Positions 10,201 to 20,703 of a stretch of DNA of 50,029 bases are shown here, in pieces; the first letter of the stretch is position 1; each line of letters begins with the position of its first letter. Origin of the DNA: Nemertoderma westbladi (Eukaryota > Xenacoelomorpha > Nemertodermatida > Nemertodermatidae). The position numbers were made by a program, and so were the translations under genes. Below the pieces are notes generated by a model. It was not told where the DNA came from. It ran no database searches and saw only the letters and a list, made by a program, of their open reading frames with translations. Location of the stretch: the NCBI GenBank assembly GCA_032718475.1, contig JAUCBJ010003166.1, forward strand, positions 1 to 50,029, read 5' to 3'.

Positions 10201-13200
10201 TTTTTTCGAAAATTTACATTAATTGTACATTTTGTCGACAATTCGTTGAAATTGAAAGCCGGCCAAAAAATTGAAATCCGGCCGGAGCCGGAGCCAGAGC
10301 CGGATTTTATTCTCAAAATCCGGCCGGATATCCGGCACACCCCTATGCCTATTTCTAGCCAACATTTTTTTCGCGCACGAACCCTATTAGGTCGCACCGA
10401 CACACCACAATATTCTATATTTTTATCTTATTAATTAAAGATTATCAAAATTGACCCACATCGGGGCCGGGTTGTATATAAAAAAATAGTATATATTGAA
10501 AATTCGCGGAAAATGGAAGAATGAGGAAGCACATCACTTGGGGTTGAACCAACGCCAAACGGTACTGTGGCGGTCTGCCACTTTAGCGCTAACTCTCCCC
10601 TGATACTTCATTGCTTATTAATTAAATTCATCAGTCCGAATTTGGTTACAATTTTATTAAAGGCTTCAGTTTATGTGGTGGTGGGTGTAAGAAACAGATT
10701 TTGGGAAACTACCTCTCTCTTTATCTCACACTGCTGAAATATGGTTATTCATGGTTTATTGATGGCGTCCACTCAATAATTAATAATTTTCAGTGTCTAG
10801 AAAAAATTACCTTAAATAAATAGAATAAAGATAAAGATATTTATAAAAATATTTCGGAAAACTGAATAATATGGACATTGTGGAAGCAGAAAGTAACAAC
10901 AGATTGGCAAACAGATAAATGTTATTACAGGATAGTTAACTAACTAAAACTCAAAACAGTGCAATATAGGCCTAATTAACACAGTGCATTAGATTCGGTG
11001 CAATGTTAATGTTATAATTAACTAATACACAGTAACATACCTTTGTATTATGAAAATCACTAATTGCATTAATACATTCCTAGTAAAAAAAAGAACATGC
11101 ATTACCGGTACAGATACACATGCAGATTTAAAGATACATTCATACATGCAAAACATTACAGTAACGGAGTCGATTAGGAAACATTGGGTAAGCTTTTAAC
11201 ATGTAACATTATTATATGTGATGGATAAATCGAATAACAAACTCGATGAATGATTATCTATTATTAGCATTCCATGAATCACTGAAACATAGGATTCTAG
11301 AACTGGGTTAGAACATACCTGTAATTCCTCGTCATTCATATCGTCGCATATAGGATCACCCTCGATCTTGTCTTCGGGTTTGCGTTCCAGCTTAGTAACC
11401 ACTAGATTGTCCTCCTCTACAACGTCAACGCCTTCCACGTTACCAACCAGGTCGATGGTATCAACGCTCCCGGTGGGGTCCAGCTCTCCCTGCTCGCTGT
11501 GGGCGGGAGACGACGTGTCTACCGCCGCCGGGGGAGGAGGGACGTTGGGAGGAGTTTCATCCCCACCTTCGGGTTCGGGAATCTACGAGAAACACAACAT
11601 ATTCGATTCTGGATAAAGTGACATAATAAAATTGTCTCATCGAACATATCAGGTAGTAGATTCCTAAAAATAACTTTCAGTTTGGTGCGCAATGGAGAAA
11701 AAACCGAAATATGTCAATATTTAAATGGTATCGCGCTGATTAAATAACATTAACGATACGAAGGATAAAATTTCAATAACTTAAAAAATAATTTCAATAA
11801 TTTTCGTTGGACATGATTTATGGTCTTTGTAAATTAAAAACCTGCTAATAGAAACAGCTCATTCACGGATAATACCAATAAAATTCATTGATACATTGGA
11901 AAGGCCACTTTAACTTCCATAACGGTACTATTTGCGATTCTGGATTATCACAGCTTTATCCTCCACAGCAGGCAAGTTATTTATATACGGCGGTATTTTT
12001 ATTGATCCAGCTATATTTTACGATCAATTGAGAAAAGTCGGTTTACCAGCTACCTGGACTGAAGGCAACTTTATTTTCCCACTTAATGGAAATAAAATAA
12101 AACCACAAATTAATAACAGCTGATGAGTCTATAATTATTGCACAACTATTTACATGGTAAATGAATAACTCACAGCCGGAGATTGTTCCGCTGTAGGTGA
12201 TTGTACCGGGGAGGACTCCGTTATCTGTATTACCGTTGTGGTTGTCGTGTTAGCATCTTTACCCTCGGTATGTTCGGCCACGGTTGTGGTTGTTGTGTCT
12301 GTAGTTCCAGTTTTATAAGCTGTAATTAAATTAGTCTCATCGCCTTCATCAATAAAGGATATGTCGACAATATCAATGGGAGGGCCTTCTCCATCAGCTG
12401 GGTGAACCACTAATGGTGGAGAGGCGGCCGATTCCAGACTATTGGCGGTCTTCTGCTTTAGCAACGGACTTTCTTCAGTCGTGCCCTTCTTCTTGTGTTT
12501 GTGATTGGCTGCAGCCTAAAACAAAAATAATAAAATATCGTTATTTTTACTCCAGTTCCAGCACAACTTCCATAGAAAATGCATTAATACAATAACAAAT
12601 ATGTACCGGGTAAGTAAGTATCGTTAATGGAATTTTTTTAAAACTACAATTAAAACTAAAATTGGAAAAATCCGACCAGGCCATAAAAAAGGCCTTTAGA
12701 AAATGTGTCGAACTACCATCGAACCAAATTTCACTGTATTTACTTGACATTACGACTGGGCGTGGGGTCCTACCTCGTGTGGTTCATATAAACTTAATTT
12801 GTTCTAGAACACACTATAAACACTATAAATCACTATTATTGATATTCGAATGCGATGTGTACTGTGTAGTACTGTCGTATGACTGTGGCTTACAAATTGA
12901 AATTATAATAATTGTTGCTAATAGAATAATGACTTGCACATAGGCCTATTGTTCATTTTAAAAATAAAACTACGTACCGGTAGTTAATTTAAGGTAAACT
13001 ATACGCTGCGTTAAGGGTCTGTCTAATCACCCAACGTTCACTTAAATATAAATATACCCACTACAGCACTATGCTGCTATGCAATAAATAATCAATATAC
13101 AGCCTATCCTATATACCGGTATCATATATCGATATAGGGCCGGCAACTACCGGTACCTAAGTGGTAGCGAAACATACCTCATCACGGTTTCCTTTGTTTT

Positions 13201-13219
13201 TACTGAGGCAGCCGCCCAT
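7107..13219 (-). CDS. Probable N-myristoylated, Thr-rich acidic protein, at least five exons; function unknown
   Basis: Spliced gene reconstructed from junctions and phase: exons 13178-13219, 12174-12515, 11319-11582, 7651-7804 and 7107-7268. The first four exons join in phase 0, 0, 0; exon 4 ends in phase 1 and exon 5 starts so that the joint codon is GAT. The product starts MGGCLSKNKGNRDE, a classical N-myristoylation signal (Gly2, Ser6) with a palmitoylatable Cys4. A basic patch HKHKKK (residues 19-24) and a dileucine-type signal EESPLL (28-33) follow. The rest is acidic, Pro/Thr rich, with runs TTTTT and DTTTTTVAEHTEG, and is probably disordered. Exon 4 encodes a possible helix (IDEDLLEEIRQATEHLQSL). 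About 321 residues are accounted for; the 3' end is uncertain because exon 5 either ends at TCAG|GTAATG or reads on to a stop at 7024. I recognise no family; membrane scaffold or anchor is an inference. Confidence 0.6.
7651..7804 (-). CDS. Exon 4 of the myristoylated-protein gene (splice site inside a minisatellite unit)
   Basis: The acceptor TGTTTGTTTTGTAG at 7805 opens a phase-0 frame, as exon 3 requires. It reads QLILPISSKDDVAGDDDFDF and on to HLQSLPADYSK. The donor AAAG|GTTTAG is weak, but gives the phase that exon 5 needs. The first 20 or so bases of the exon are the edge unit of the 7784-8815 tandem array. Confidence 0.5.
7784..8815. repeat. ~60-bp minisatellite carrying splice-acceptor copies
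   Basis: About 17 imperfect units of 53-90 bp around a core AGCTTATAGCAAAGCTTATG followed by GGCAATATCA, CTAYAAAACAAAC and CCGTTATGGTTATAG. On the minus strand most units contain TTTGTTTT[G/A]TAG, the same sequence that serves as the acceptor of exon 4. The array therefore lies at the 3' end of the intron and overlaps the exon start. Confidence 0.85.
8982..10351. mobile_element. Decayed hAT DNA transposon
   Basis: The ends CAGGGATGTGCCGGA (8982) and TCCGGCACACCCC (about 10331-10343) are inverted, and are flanked by the 8-bp direct repeat TTTCTAGC at 8974-8981 and 10352-10359. Both ends carry CCGGCCGGA clusters. Internally, 9126-9510 preserves the C-terminal hAT dimerisation region in broken frames: RWLAANKGSFSNL, then PASSIYSERIFVEAARLV, then (shifted) FDENRSRLLPYHR. 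Most of the transposase is gone. A MITE (9518-9764) is inserted inside. The whole lies in the large intron of the minus-strand gene. Confidence 0.75.
9518..9764. mobile_element. MITE with G-run termini, copy 1
   Basis: It starts with a 27-base G run, then AACTCGACGCAAAACCC, and ends GGTCCAGTCCCCCC, an inverted match. The interior includes GGCGCAGGTTACAGTGG and AACCAAAACAATAAACT. It is about 90% alike to 29729-29959. Non-coding. Confidence 0.8.
10534..10604 (-). repeat. tRNA-like (Pol III promoter) segment, possible SINE head or tRNA pseudogene
   Basis: Read on the minus strand it has an A-box-like TTAGCGCTAAAGTGG and, at normal spacing, the B-box-like GGTTCAACCCC with a 4-bp T-stem (TTGG/CCAA). 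The acceptor stem pairs at only about four of seven positions, so it is not a good tRNA. Confidence 0.4.
10615..11318. other. Intron DNA, no gene seen
   Basis: AT-rich intronic sequence between the hAT element and exon 3. Introns 2 (11583-12173) and 1 (12516-13177) are likewise plain AT-rich DNA. Confidence 0.5.
11319..11582 (-). CDS. Exon 3 of the myristoylated-protein gene
   Basis: The acceptor TTCTCGTAG precedes ATTCCCGAACCC; the donor is TTACAG|GTATGT. It has 88 whole codons, Pro-rich at first (PPNVPPPPAAVDTSSP), then acidic and ending DDMNDEELQ. Confidence 0.65.
12174..12515 (-). CDS. Exon 2 of the myristoylated-protein gene
   Basis: The acceptor TTGTTTTAG precedes GCTGCAGCC; the donor is GGCT|GTGAGT. 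It has 114 whole codons in phase 0 at both ends, encoding the basic patch, the EESPLL motif, an acidic segment (DIVDISFIDEGDE) and the threonine runs. Confidence 0.65.
13178..13219 (-). CDS. Exon 1 of the myristoylated-protein gene
   Basis: Fourteen codons starting at the ATG at 13219 and ending GATGAG|GTATGT, a good donor in phase 0. The peptide MGGCLSKNKGNRDE fits the acylation consensus. Confidence 0.65.
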
Positions 13220-13825
13220 TGCCAAAAAAAGTATGTTGCAACTGATCTAACTAATGATGTATAATATATGGCCTGGTGCTGGAACCGGTATGCCTATTAA
13301 ACTTCGGTTTCCTCGGGTTATGTGACTGTGACCAATGCGCCTGTAATGGTTGTGGATTCTGTTCTGATACAGGTTACTCATGAAACCAAAGTATCTGGAA
13401 AATTACCTAGAACTAAAGTACCGGTACCGGTACTGCAGATTTTACGACTGATTGATCCCAATTTTGTTCAGAAGTTCTCCAGTTCTCTGACCTATCAGCA
13501 GCCTACCGTACCGGTATAGTGCGTGCATGTGGCAGTGCAGCAGTGTGGTGTGGATGTTCCGCTTCGGGCAGCACGATATAAAAACATGAGTTTATAATTA
13601 GGCCTATTGCTTCTATTGTCAAAATGTAAATTTTGGGCAGTTTTTGAATTCCAAAATTTCCACCATTTCACCAATTTTACTGAAAACATACGGTACTGCC
13701 TACTGCGGTACCGGTATTAGACTTACAGAAACTAAAGGGTGGGTGGGTATTTCATTTCATATTTTGGATGACAGACTGACAGACCGAACGTAATCAGGAT
13801 CGAATGTAACATAGTTTTTACGAAT
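13220..13825. other. Upstream region of the myristoylated-protein gene
   Basis: It contains repeated ACCGGTACCGGTA-type short palindromes (13418-13432, 13507-13516, 13707-13718). No TATA box could be assigned with confidence and no gene is visible. Confidence 0.35.
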
Positions 13826-14336
13826 CGAACGTAACCTCAACTATGTTAAATTAGATCCTATAGGCCTAACTGTGTTACATTCGATCTACAAATTACTAAG
13901 CTTCATTCAGCTGTGTTTTGATTTCAGGAGTTAACCGATGAAACTGTGAAATGCGTCGTTTATTTACAGGAAGAACAGTCTGACAGTTTGGTGTTGGTGA
14001 GTACAAAACAAAGACCCAATTAAGTAACCTGCATAATCCTGTAATCTTGTAACATGTGTTAACTTTCGTTTATTGTTTTGGTTCCCCCAACACGCCTATG
14101 TAACCTGCTCCTTTCAGCCTTTAAATAAAAGCAGAAAAGTAACCTGCATAATCTTGTAACATGTGCTAACTCTCGTTTATTGTTTTGGTTCCCCCAACAC
14201 CAACACGCCTCTGTAACCTGCTCCTTTAAATCTGTAAATGGCATTGTTACATTCGGGCTTAGTCAGTTAGTAATTTGTAGATCGGATGTAACATAGTTAT
14301 AGGATCCAATGTAACATAATTGCGGTTACGTTCGGG
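13826..14336. mobile_element. Foldback/MITE-like element with ~75-bp inverted ends
   Basis: The left arm 13826-13900 (CGAACGTAACC...ATTACTAAG) is inverted at 14267-14336 (TTAGTAATTTGTAGATCGGA...GGTTACGTTCG), about 85% alike. Short GTTACATTCG/CGAATGTAAC motifs recur at 13795-13810 and 14246-14256 on both sides. The loop carries a tandem duplication and no coding frame. No clear target duplication was found. Confidence 0.65.
14025..14236. repeat. ~115-bp tandem duplication inside the foldback element
   Basis: GTAACCTGCATAATC...TTGTAACATGTG, GTTTATTGTTTTGGTTCCCC and GTAACCTGCTCCTTT occur in the same order at 14025-14118 and 14131-14236. The unit contains the dispersed motif (reverse complement AACCAAAACAATAAAC) also found in the G-run MITEs. 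Confidence 0.8.
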
Positions 14337-14339
14337 TCA

Positions 14340-15471
14340 TTCCATGCTAATTCGACCAATCGGTGGTGTGGCAAGGGTCGGAAATTTTTGATGAAATTTT
14401 AACCACTTATCAATTCTAGTGAAAAAACGATGTGGTGAAAATTTCAGCCGATTTGGTTTAGCCGTTCTCGAAATATTGATGTTTTAAATTTGGCGAAATT
14501 CCAAAAACCAGTGAAGTACCGGTATATTATTTGAAGTGGTGTCTACAGTTGATCTGATTATCTGTTTAATGTTAATTGTATGTGATTCTAAATAAACGAT
14601 GCCTGAACTTCAATATTTTTATTACTAAATGAATAAACTATTAATCAGAAAGTTGTCAGACGATTTCAAAGTTGCCTCAAAAATGCGAGTTTTTGAAAAA
14701 TGTCCACATTTGAGACCTCAGTACATTAGTCTGACTACTGACAACTAGTTTATCTGCTATTTTAGTTTTCCCGGTTAGAGTGACTCATAATGATTCGAAT
14801 CATATAACTTTAGTAGGTAAACTGATAATCAGATAACAGATAGTCTGTATGACTGAATATCTGGGTGAAGAATATGAAAAATGTCAAAAAATGCAATATT
14901 GGAGGCTCTGGTTGAGAGCTCTGATTATAGCTATGTTCAATCAGTCAATTGTTCATGAGCTTTTTTACCTGACATCTTTGACACAAAATGAGCGCCATGT
15001 CAAAATTTGAAGAGTAAACTAGATGTTCTAGTGTCTAGAGCGTGTATGACTCATTTTAAAATTCTAATAAAATTAAAATTTTAAATGGTCCTGAAGGTGG
15101 TCTGACAATTAGTTTTTTGATAAAAATACATTTTTTCAAACGGTATCCGGGCAGAAGACTATATTTCAAAATTTAAAGCAAAAACTAACAGTCAGACCCA
15201 TTATCTGACCTACTATTTAATTATTTCGAGTAAGTATCTGATCACGTGCTGCTCGAATTCTCGCTCGCTCGATATAAATCGATTTTATCCAACTATTAAT
15301 AGGTGCTGTACTGATAGGCCTATAACATAACAGTATAACAATACATTAATTCGAAATATAAATCAAAACAGCCAGACAAACATAATATAATTCGTTTTTG
15401 ATGTTAAGTAACAGAGTAATTAATAGTCAGATAGTAGGCCAAAAAATAATTAAAATTAATTAAAAATGCCG
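14340..15471. other. AT-rich DNA, no gene seen
   Basis: No coding frame over about 60 codons and no clear repeat ends. The 14390-14480 stretch looks like a common dispersed repeat, but I could not delimit it. Confidence 0.4.
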
Positions 15472-15967
15472 CAATACGGCGGGTTTGACTAAATACGCCA
15501 CCGACACCTTTCGCATACCACCGACAACAAAAGACACAAAACCGACACAAACCGACAGGTAAAATCACAAACCGACAACTTCGGCAATGTTAGTAAACTA
15601 TTTCAGCAGTTCAGTACATGATTATACAATTTTTATTTCCAGTCCAAATATGACTACTAATACTACAAATATGTATAACTACGGGTGGGGGGGGGGGGGG
15701 GGGGGGTGTGGGTGTCGGTGCCTACATACATACATACATACCTGCATACTGTAGTTCCCTAAGTTACTGCAGTAGTTTTATGTTGTCATTTTATTTATCT
15801 CACCTAGCCTACAGTACATTACCTCTAGATATTATATAAAGCATGTTGGTTAAGGGCTGAAGGGAGCAGGTTTACATAAGCTTTCAAAGCGCCTTTGAAC
15901 GATACTAACTAAATAACACCATGTTCGATTATTTGCCGAATTGTGATTGGCCAAATTACAGTACGTA

Positions 15968-17920
15968 CAGTCGGTGAGAAGTCAAAAATTGGACTTGAGT
16001 CCAAAATTGGACTTCGACTCCAGTTCAAGTCCAAAATTGGACTTCTGTGAGTCCAATATTGGACTTCAAATCAGCCAATTGTTCCAGGGCCTTGGGAAAT
16101 AGGATCGGGCGGGATTTTTTTTCTTTACTCGAAAATATATCAAAAAATAAGAGTTTTGAACAGGGGGACCTGAATTTCACCAGGGGGAACTTTTTTTATA
16201 AGGCTTTGAATTTTTACAAAAGTCCAATATTGGACTTTAAGTCCAATTTTGGACGTGACATTGAGAATCGAACTTAAAGGTACATGACTGCATGAAGCAT
16301 GACAGATGAGAGACAGCCAGACAGCTGTTAAGTTATGGAAAGTTACCTTTGCAGCTCTGTATGTATCTTCAGGGTACTGACTGTACTGTACTTAGAATAT
16401 AATGGTACATTCCAGCATTCTAGCATTCTAGGTACTTTGTACTTTACTTTTAGCATATTGTTTAGTTCACAATTTACATTCATGTTATGTCTAACCTTAC
16501 AGCCTTATGTACCCAGGACTTTATAGTGTCTTTAGGACTAGATTAGATTATGCTCCAACAAATATTTAATTACAAATTATATTTGGTGGAAACTGGTAGC
16601 AATGCCAGGTTACCCAACTGCAGCTGCTGCTAAGGCCAAAGGATAACTACAGTACAAGCTACGATTTCGTCTAAGGCTATGGGAGCCCTATCAGAAAGAA
16701 ATACTACAAGTTGATGCTACCACCATCTCTTCTAATTTTTCCATACAACAGGAAGGGTACCGGTATTATAAAACAGCTGGATAACAGGATAATGAAATGG
16801 GATTAGTAACTGATTAACGCGTTGGGGTCTCCACATAATAAGTACAGAAGTAAGAAGTAACACACGTCATAATCATAAGCCAATTGAGGGAAAGGAACAG
16901 GTTACAGAGGCAGGCTTTTCTAACTAAAACAATAAACGGCCACTTTGACTTTACCAATTGAAGGAGCCCTATAACCTCACCACATACTACTACTACAATC
17001 GGCATGATTCATTGCAGCTGCATTATATATATAGCAGTATAGGCCCTATTATGTAATAAGAATGCTATGCCGGCTTGTTGACAAAAGTGCGCCTCCACAA
17101 CCAGAACTCCCTTACACTCTTACATCCTTATCACCCATGACATTTGCTAGATCATCCGCATCTTCAAGGCCAGTGTCCTTTAAGACAGTAAGAAAGATGC
17201 GTCTCAAGAAAGTCATGGGCTGTCCACCATGCTTATTCACTCCATGAGGTGCACTGGCTGGTCCTCACGGCTTAAAGCGATGTCCTGCAAAGTGGAGGCG
17301 GCTTTGTTCTAGTGTCAAGCTTGGGGGAACCAATGACTGAATGAGACACCTCCAACTCCAATGTTATATAGTGTCTGGTTGGAGATGCAGAGATGTGTGC
17401 ATTGTACTTGACACAGTGAACCTAATCAAAACAATTAGTCAATAAACATCTGAACATTAACTGATTAACTCAATAACATAATAGGTTACAGTTTACAGTA
17501 GTCTTATTTTTGCCATACGAAAATACCACAGGTATGGCAGTATGGGTATGAATGAACTATACAGCTATAACTCAACTACGCTACCGCGGTATACACCGCT
17601 AAGGCAGTAAGGCTACCGCAAAGCTATACCACTTACCGCAAAAAGTAACTACTAATGTCTGACTGTACGTGTGCGATCCCTGTTTATAATACACCGGCAT
17701 ATAATAATTAATTTGATCATTAAAATAATGTTGCATTGTAATTATGTAATATATATGTACTGATACGGGATGCAGTTTTGATTTAAATACCGATATACAG
17801 TATGGCAGCATGGGTACACTTGGAGTTGTACTAAAGTCCAATATTGGACTTTGGAGTCCAAAATTGGACTTGAAGTCTAAAATTGGACTTGAAGTCCAAT
17901 TTTTGACTTCTCACCGACTG
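15968..17920. mobile_element. Nested DNA element with palindromic subterminal arrays, 1.95 kb
   Basis: The ends CAGTCGGTGAGAAGTC (15968) and GACTTCTCACCGACTG (17920) form 29-bp perfect terminal inverted repeats that extend imperfectly to about 95 bp. The 5-bp direct repeat ACGTA flanks them (15963-15967, 17921-17925). Each end holds several copies of an 18-bp near-perfect palindrome, AAGTCCAAWATTGGACTT; two more copies lie at 16203-16256. About ten copies in all. No transposase is present. It is inserted in the Mutator-like element. Superfamily not assigned. Confidence 0.7.
16985..17422 (-). mobile_element. RTE-type LINE (family B), 3' fragment
   Basis: On the minus strand this ends in (TAG)n at 16985 and matches the 3' part of the 44258-45383 element: the region encoding PMTFLR, VMGDRELW and VDKPAQHS, here with extra bases and frame breaks. 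A ~30-bp AT-rich insert interrupts it near 17025-17060. Confidence 0.8.
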
Positions 17921-18481
17921 ACGTACTCTAATTGAGAATGCCAGAATGCTTTGCACGGTATCGCATGCGTCACATCACAAATGGACCACGAATAATTTTA
18001 AGCGTGGCGCGGCTATGCATTCGTATCGGATGTGCCACGAACGAATGAACCACGAATATATTGACAAGTGAAATCTCACATGCGATACGACAGTACGAAT
18101 ACTATACGCATTCTGCATTCGTTACCTAAATTATTCGGACTGACGAACCACAGACGAAGGCTTCACGAATCTTAAATAACATTTCACGCACCTTTCAGCC
18201 TTTTACGAATGTTGCATGTGGCACTAATGCGTTACGCTTGGGGATTTTTTACTGGGTATAATTTGTTATAAATATTTGGACTGGAAATAAAAATTGTATA
18301 ATCATGTACTGAAATAGTTTACTAACATTGTCGAAGTTGTCAGTATACTGTCGGTTTGTGATTTTACCTGTTGGTTTGTGTCGGTTTGTGTCTTTTGTTG
18401 TCGGTAGTAGTCGGTGGCTGGGTGGTATGCGAAAGGTGTCGGTGGTTGTCGGTGGCGTATTTAGTCAAACCCCAATACGGC

Positions 18482-19650
18482 AAGTTTTGGTAAACGGATA
18501 CATTTTTCAAACAATGTAATAATGACAAAAATACTTCGTAATATAAAACAACAACAACAGCCAGACACATATATGATTAGTTCGGATAAGAAATTAATTA
18601 GGCCCCTAGCTGCCTAGTATAAAAATCACAGCTGCTCATTGGCCCAGACAGCCAGAGCCGAATGCCTGTATGACGAGGCCTACTCTACCAGTCTACCAGT
18701 CTACTATGCTAAGTTAAGTGGGGTATCACAATACTGCAATAAAAAACCGTGTAAAAACCAATAATATATATAATAATAAAAAACCAATAAAAAATGACCG
18801 TGCAGCCGTGAGTGTACACAGTGACAGTAGGCCTACTGCTGTTGCTGTACAGTACTGCAGTCCAGTCTGACAGTGTCTGAGTGTGCCAGTGCCACACTAA
18901 TCAGGCCATGCACTAATACAGTTCAGCAGTTACATTTCAGTCAAGGACTACTGCAGTACTGAGTCTTCAGCAGTTCAGTAGACTTTGATTTCAGTATTTA
19001 GTAATATAAATAACGGATCTGCCTTACCGCTGTACCGGTGTATGCCTATGCCAGCCACAGCCAGACAGCCAGGCCAGTTCAGCAGTTGAAATCCAACCGA
19101 TGTAGGTACCTTTACAGTCTGACAGTGTTACTGATGCGTTCATGTAATGTCTGAAAAGACTGAAAGGATATCCAGATTACTGGATAAGGCAGTTTTAAGG
19201 AAGGTCCAGATCAGGATTATGACAACACTGATTGGTTTTTGACTCATGAGTAAGAGTAACAGCAACTACAACTGTTACTGTTAGTAGAGCTTGTGTCATC
19301 CTTGCAGCTACAGTATCCATGCTCTGAAGTACTCTATAATGAAGCCGAAAATTTAAAGTCACTGCCAGAACATGTAATTATTTAACATGAGGTAAACCGT
19401 AGTGGGATAAGCAAGGAGTTACACGTTCGTGGGGCCTTCGCCCAGTTCACGTGTTCGAAAAATTGACTTATTCCCCATTTGATAGCGAATGACACTGACT
19501 GACTGATATCGAAAATATCGCTCCGTTTTTAGCTAAAAAAGCAAAGAGGTTGTCCCAATACAGGTACCGGTACTTAACAAATATAAATAATAAATAAAAA
19601 ACTGTATATACTGTAAAATCATGCTGCCGTAAAATGCCCCTTTTCCTCAA
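18482..19650. other. Repeat-rich DNA, no gene seen
   Basis: Many short CAGTC/CCAGACAGCC and TACAGTACTGCAG repeats; no coding frame and no transposon end that I can delimit. An ACAACAGCCAGACACATATATGATTAGTTCG-like stretch near 18551 resembles 15366-15395 outside the left end of the Mutator-like element in direct orientation. Confidence 0.4.
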
Positions 19651-19654
19651 TTGT

Positions 19655-19770
19655 TAAAGTGGTCGTTTATTTGTTTTGGTTAGTAAATCCCGTTTCTGTA
19701 ACTTGCACCTTTCCCTAATTGGTAAAGTGAACGTTTATTGTTTTGGTTAGAAAAACCAGCTTCTGGAATT
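19655..19770. repeat. Two diverged copies of the dispersed GTTTATTGTTTTGGTT motif
   Basis: GTCGTTTATTTGTTTTGGTTAG (split by one base) and GAACGTTTATTGTTTTGGTT lie about 70 bp apart with TGTAACTTGCACCTTTCCC between them. They are relatives of the interior of the G-run MITEs, minus orientation. Confidence 0.6.
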
Positions 19771-20692
19771 TCTAGCATCAGCTATCGAACATCAGCTTCT
19801 CACCTAATCGATACTAAGACATATTTTTATAAACAATGATAAGAGATACCCCCTTGACCCCGCATTCACCAACCGCACCTGATGCCGTTGCGCACCACGA
19901 ACTCTGCCGGAACACAGGAAACTCGTGAAAGTTGTGAGAGAAACTGTATCACCCCCCCCCCCCCCCCCCCAATCCCCCCTCCCCCAACCTATGTAAATAG
20001 TATTTTTTTACGTTGCATTTTTTAAGTTTAATTTTGATTATAATGTTTGACTGATTGGGGAGAATCTATAATAAAAAAATGATATACATAGTATCATATT
20101 CTCAATATGCCAGGGTACCAGTACTAACAATTTTTACACTATAGCACTGTAAGCCCACTTCTGGTCTGTTATTCTGTGCGACTATTATTGTTTCTGATCT
20201 GATACCCCCGATATCGGATTATCGGATATATTGAAAACTTGCAATTCGCAGTCTCTAAATAAACAGTCTCTAACTTAGATAACGCCCTCATTGTTGTCTA
20301 GAAGGGCAGGGTTGAAAAGTGTTGTAAACGCCACGGACGGAATTTAGAGCACATTAGTCCTTATCCTCCTATCCTATGTATATCATGTACAATTCTCATA
20401 CTTCCTCTCAGTGAAGTACTAGTGGACCCTGTATATGAATCACATAAAAAAGTTAGAACCTGGCTTTCTATTGAAGTGAAATGGCCAAAATTAGACAGGC
20501 GTCACGGACGGAACAGAGAATTAATATCTAACATGTACTTCAACTTTCACTCAATATTCCTTCGAATTGTGACTCTTTCCATGGGATTTATGTTATACAA
20601 TTTAGAATCCGACATATCTCACGATCACTTTGAGCCCAAAATGGAGAGCGTACAATGATTAGTTATGATTTTAGGTTGGTTTGAGTAACAGT
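19771..20692. other. No gene seen; C-run at 19952-19970
   Basis: A 19-base C run and AT-rich sequence. GCGTCACGGACGGAA-like words at 20329 and 20499 resemble the DNA right of the LINE target site (23484-23498), suggesting a local repeat. Confidence 0.4.
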
Positions 20693-20703
20693 TGTCCAGC
20701 GTC

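Larger units (their letters stand above)
15481..18472. mobile_element. Mutator-like (MULE-type) non-autonomous transposon, 2.99 kb
   Basis: It begins GGGTTTGACTAAATACGCC at 15481 and ends with the inverted copy ...AGTCAAACCC at 18472. The terminal inverted repeats run about 170 bp (15481-15652) and 200 bp (18272-18472), rich in CCGACA/TGTCGG repeats. The 9-bp direct repeat CAATACGGC flanks it exactly (15472-15480 and 18473-18481). Long terminal inverted repeats plus a 9-bp target duplication are the Mutator hallmark. No transposase is left; the interior is filled by a second element and by spacer with many CACGAAT motifs (17955-18230). Confidence 0.75.

Noticed and set aside
10534-10604. A functional tRNA gene on the minus strand
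   Set aside because: A and B boxes are recognisable, but the acceptor stem does not pair and no anticodon stem is convincing.
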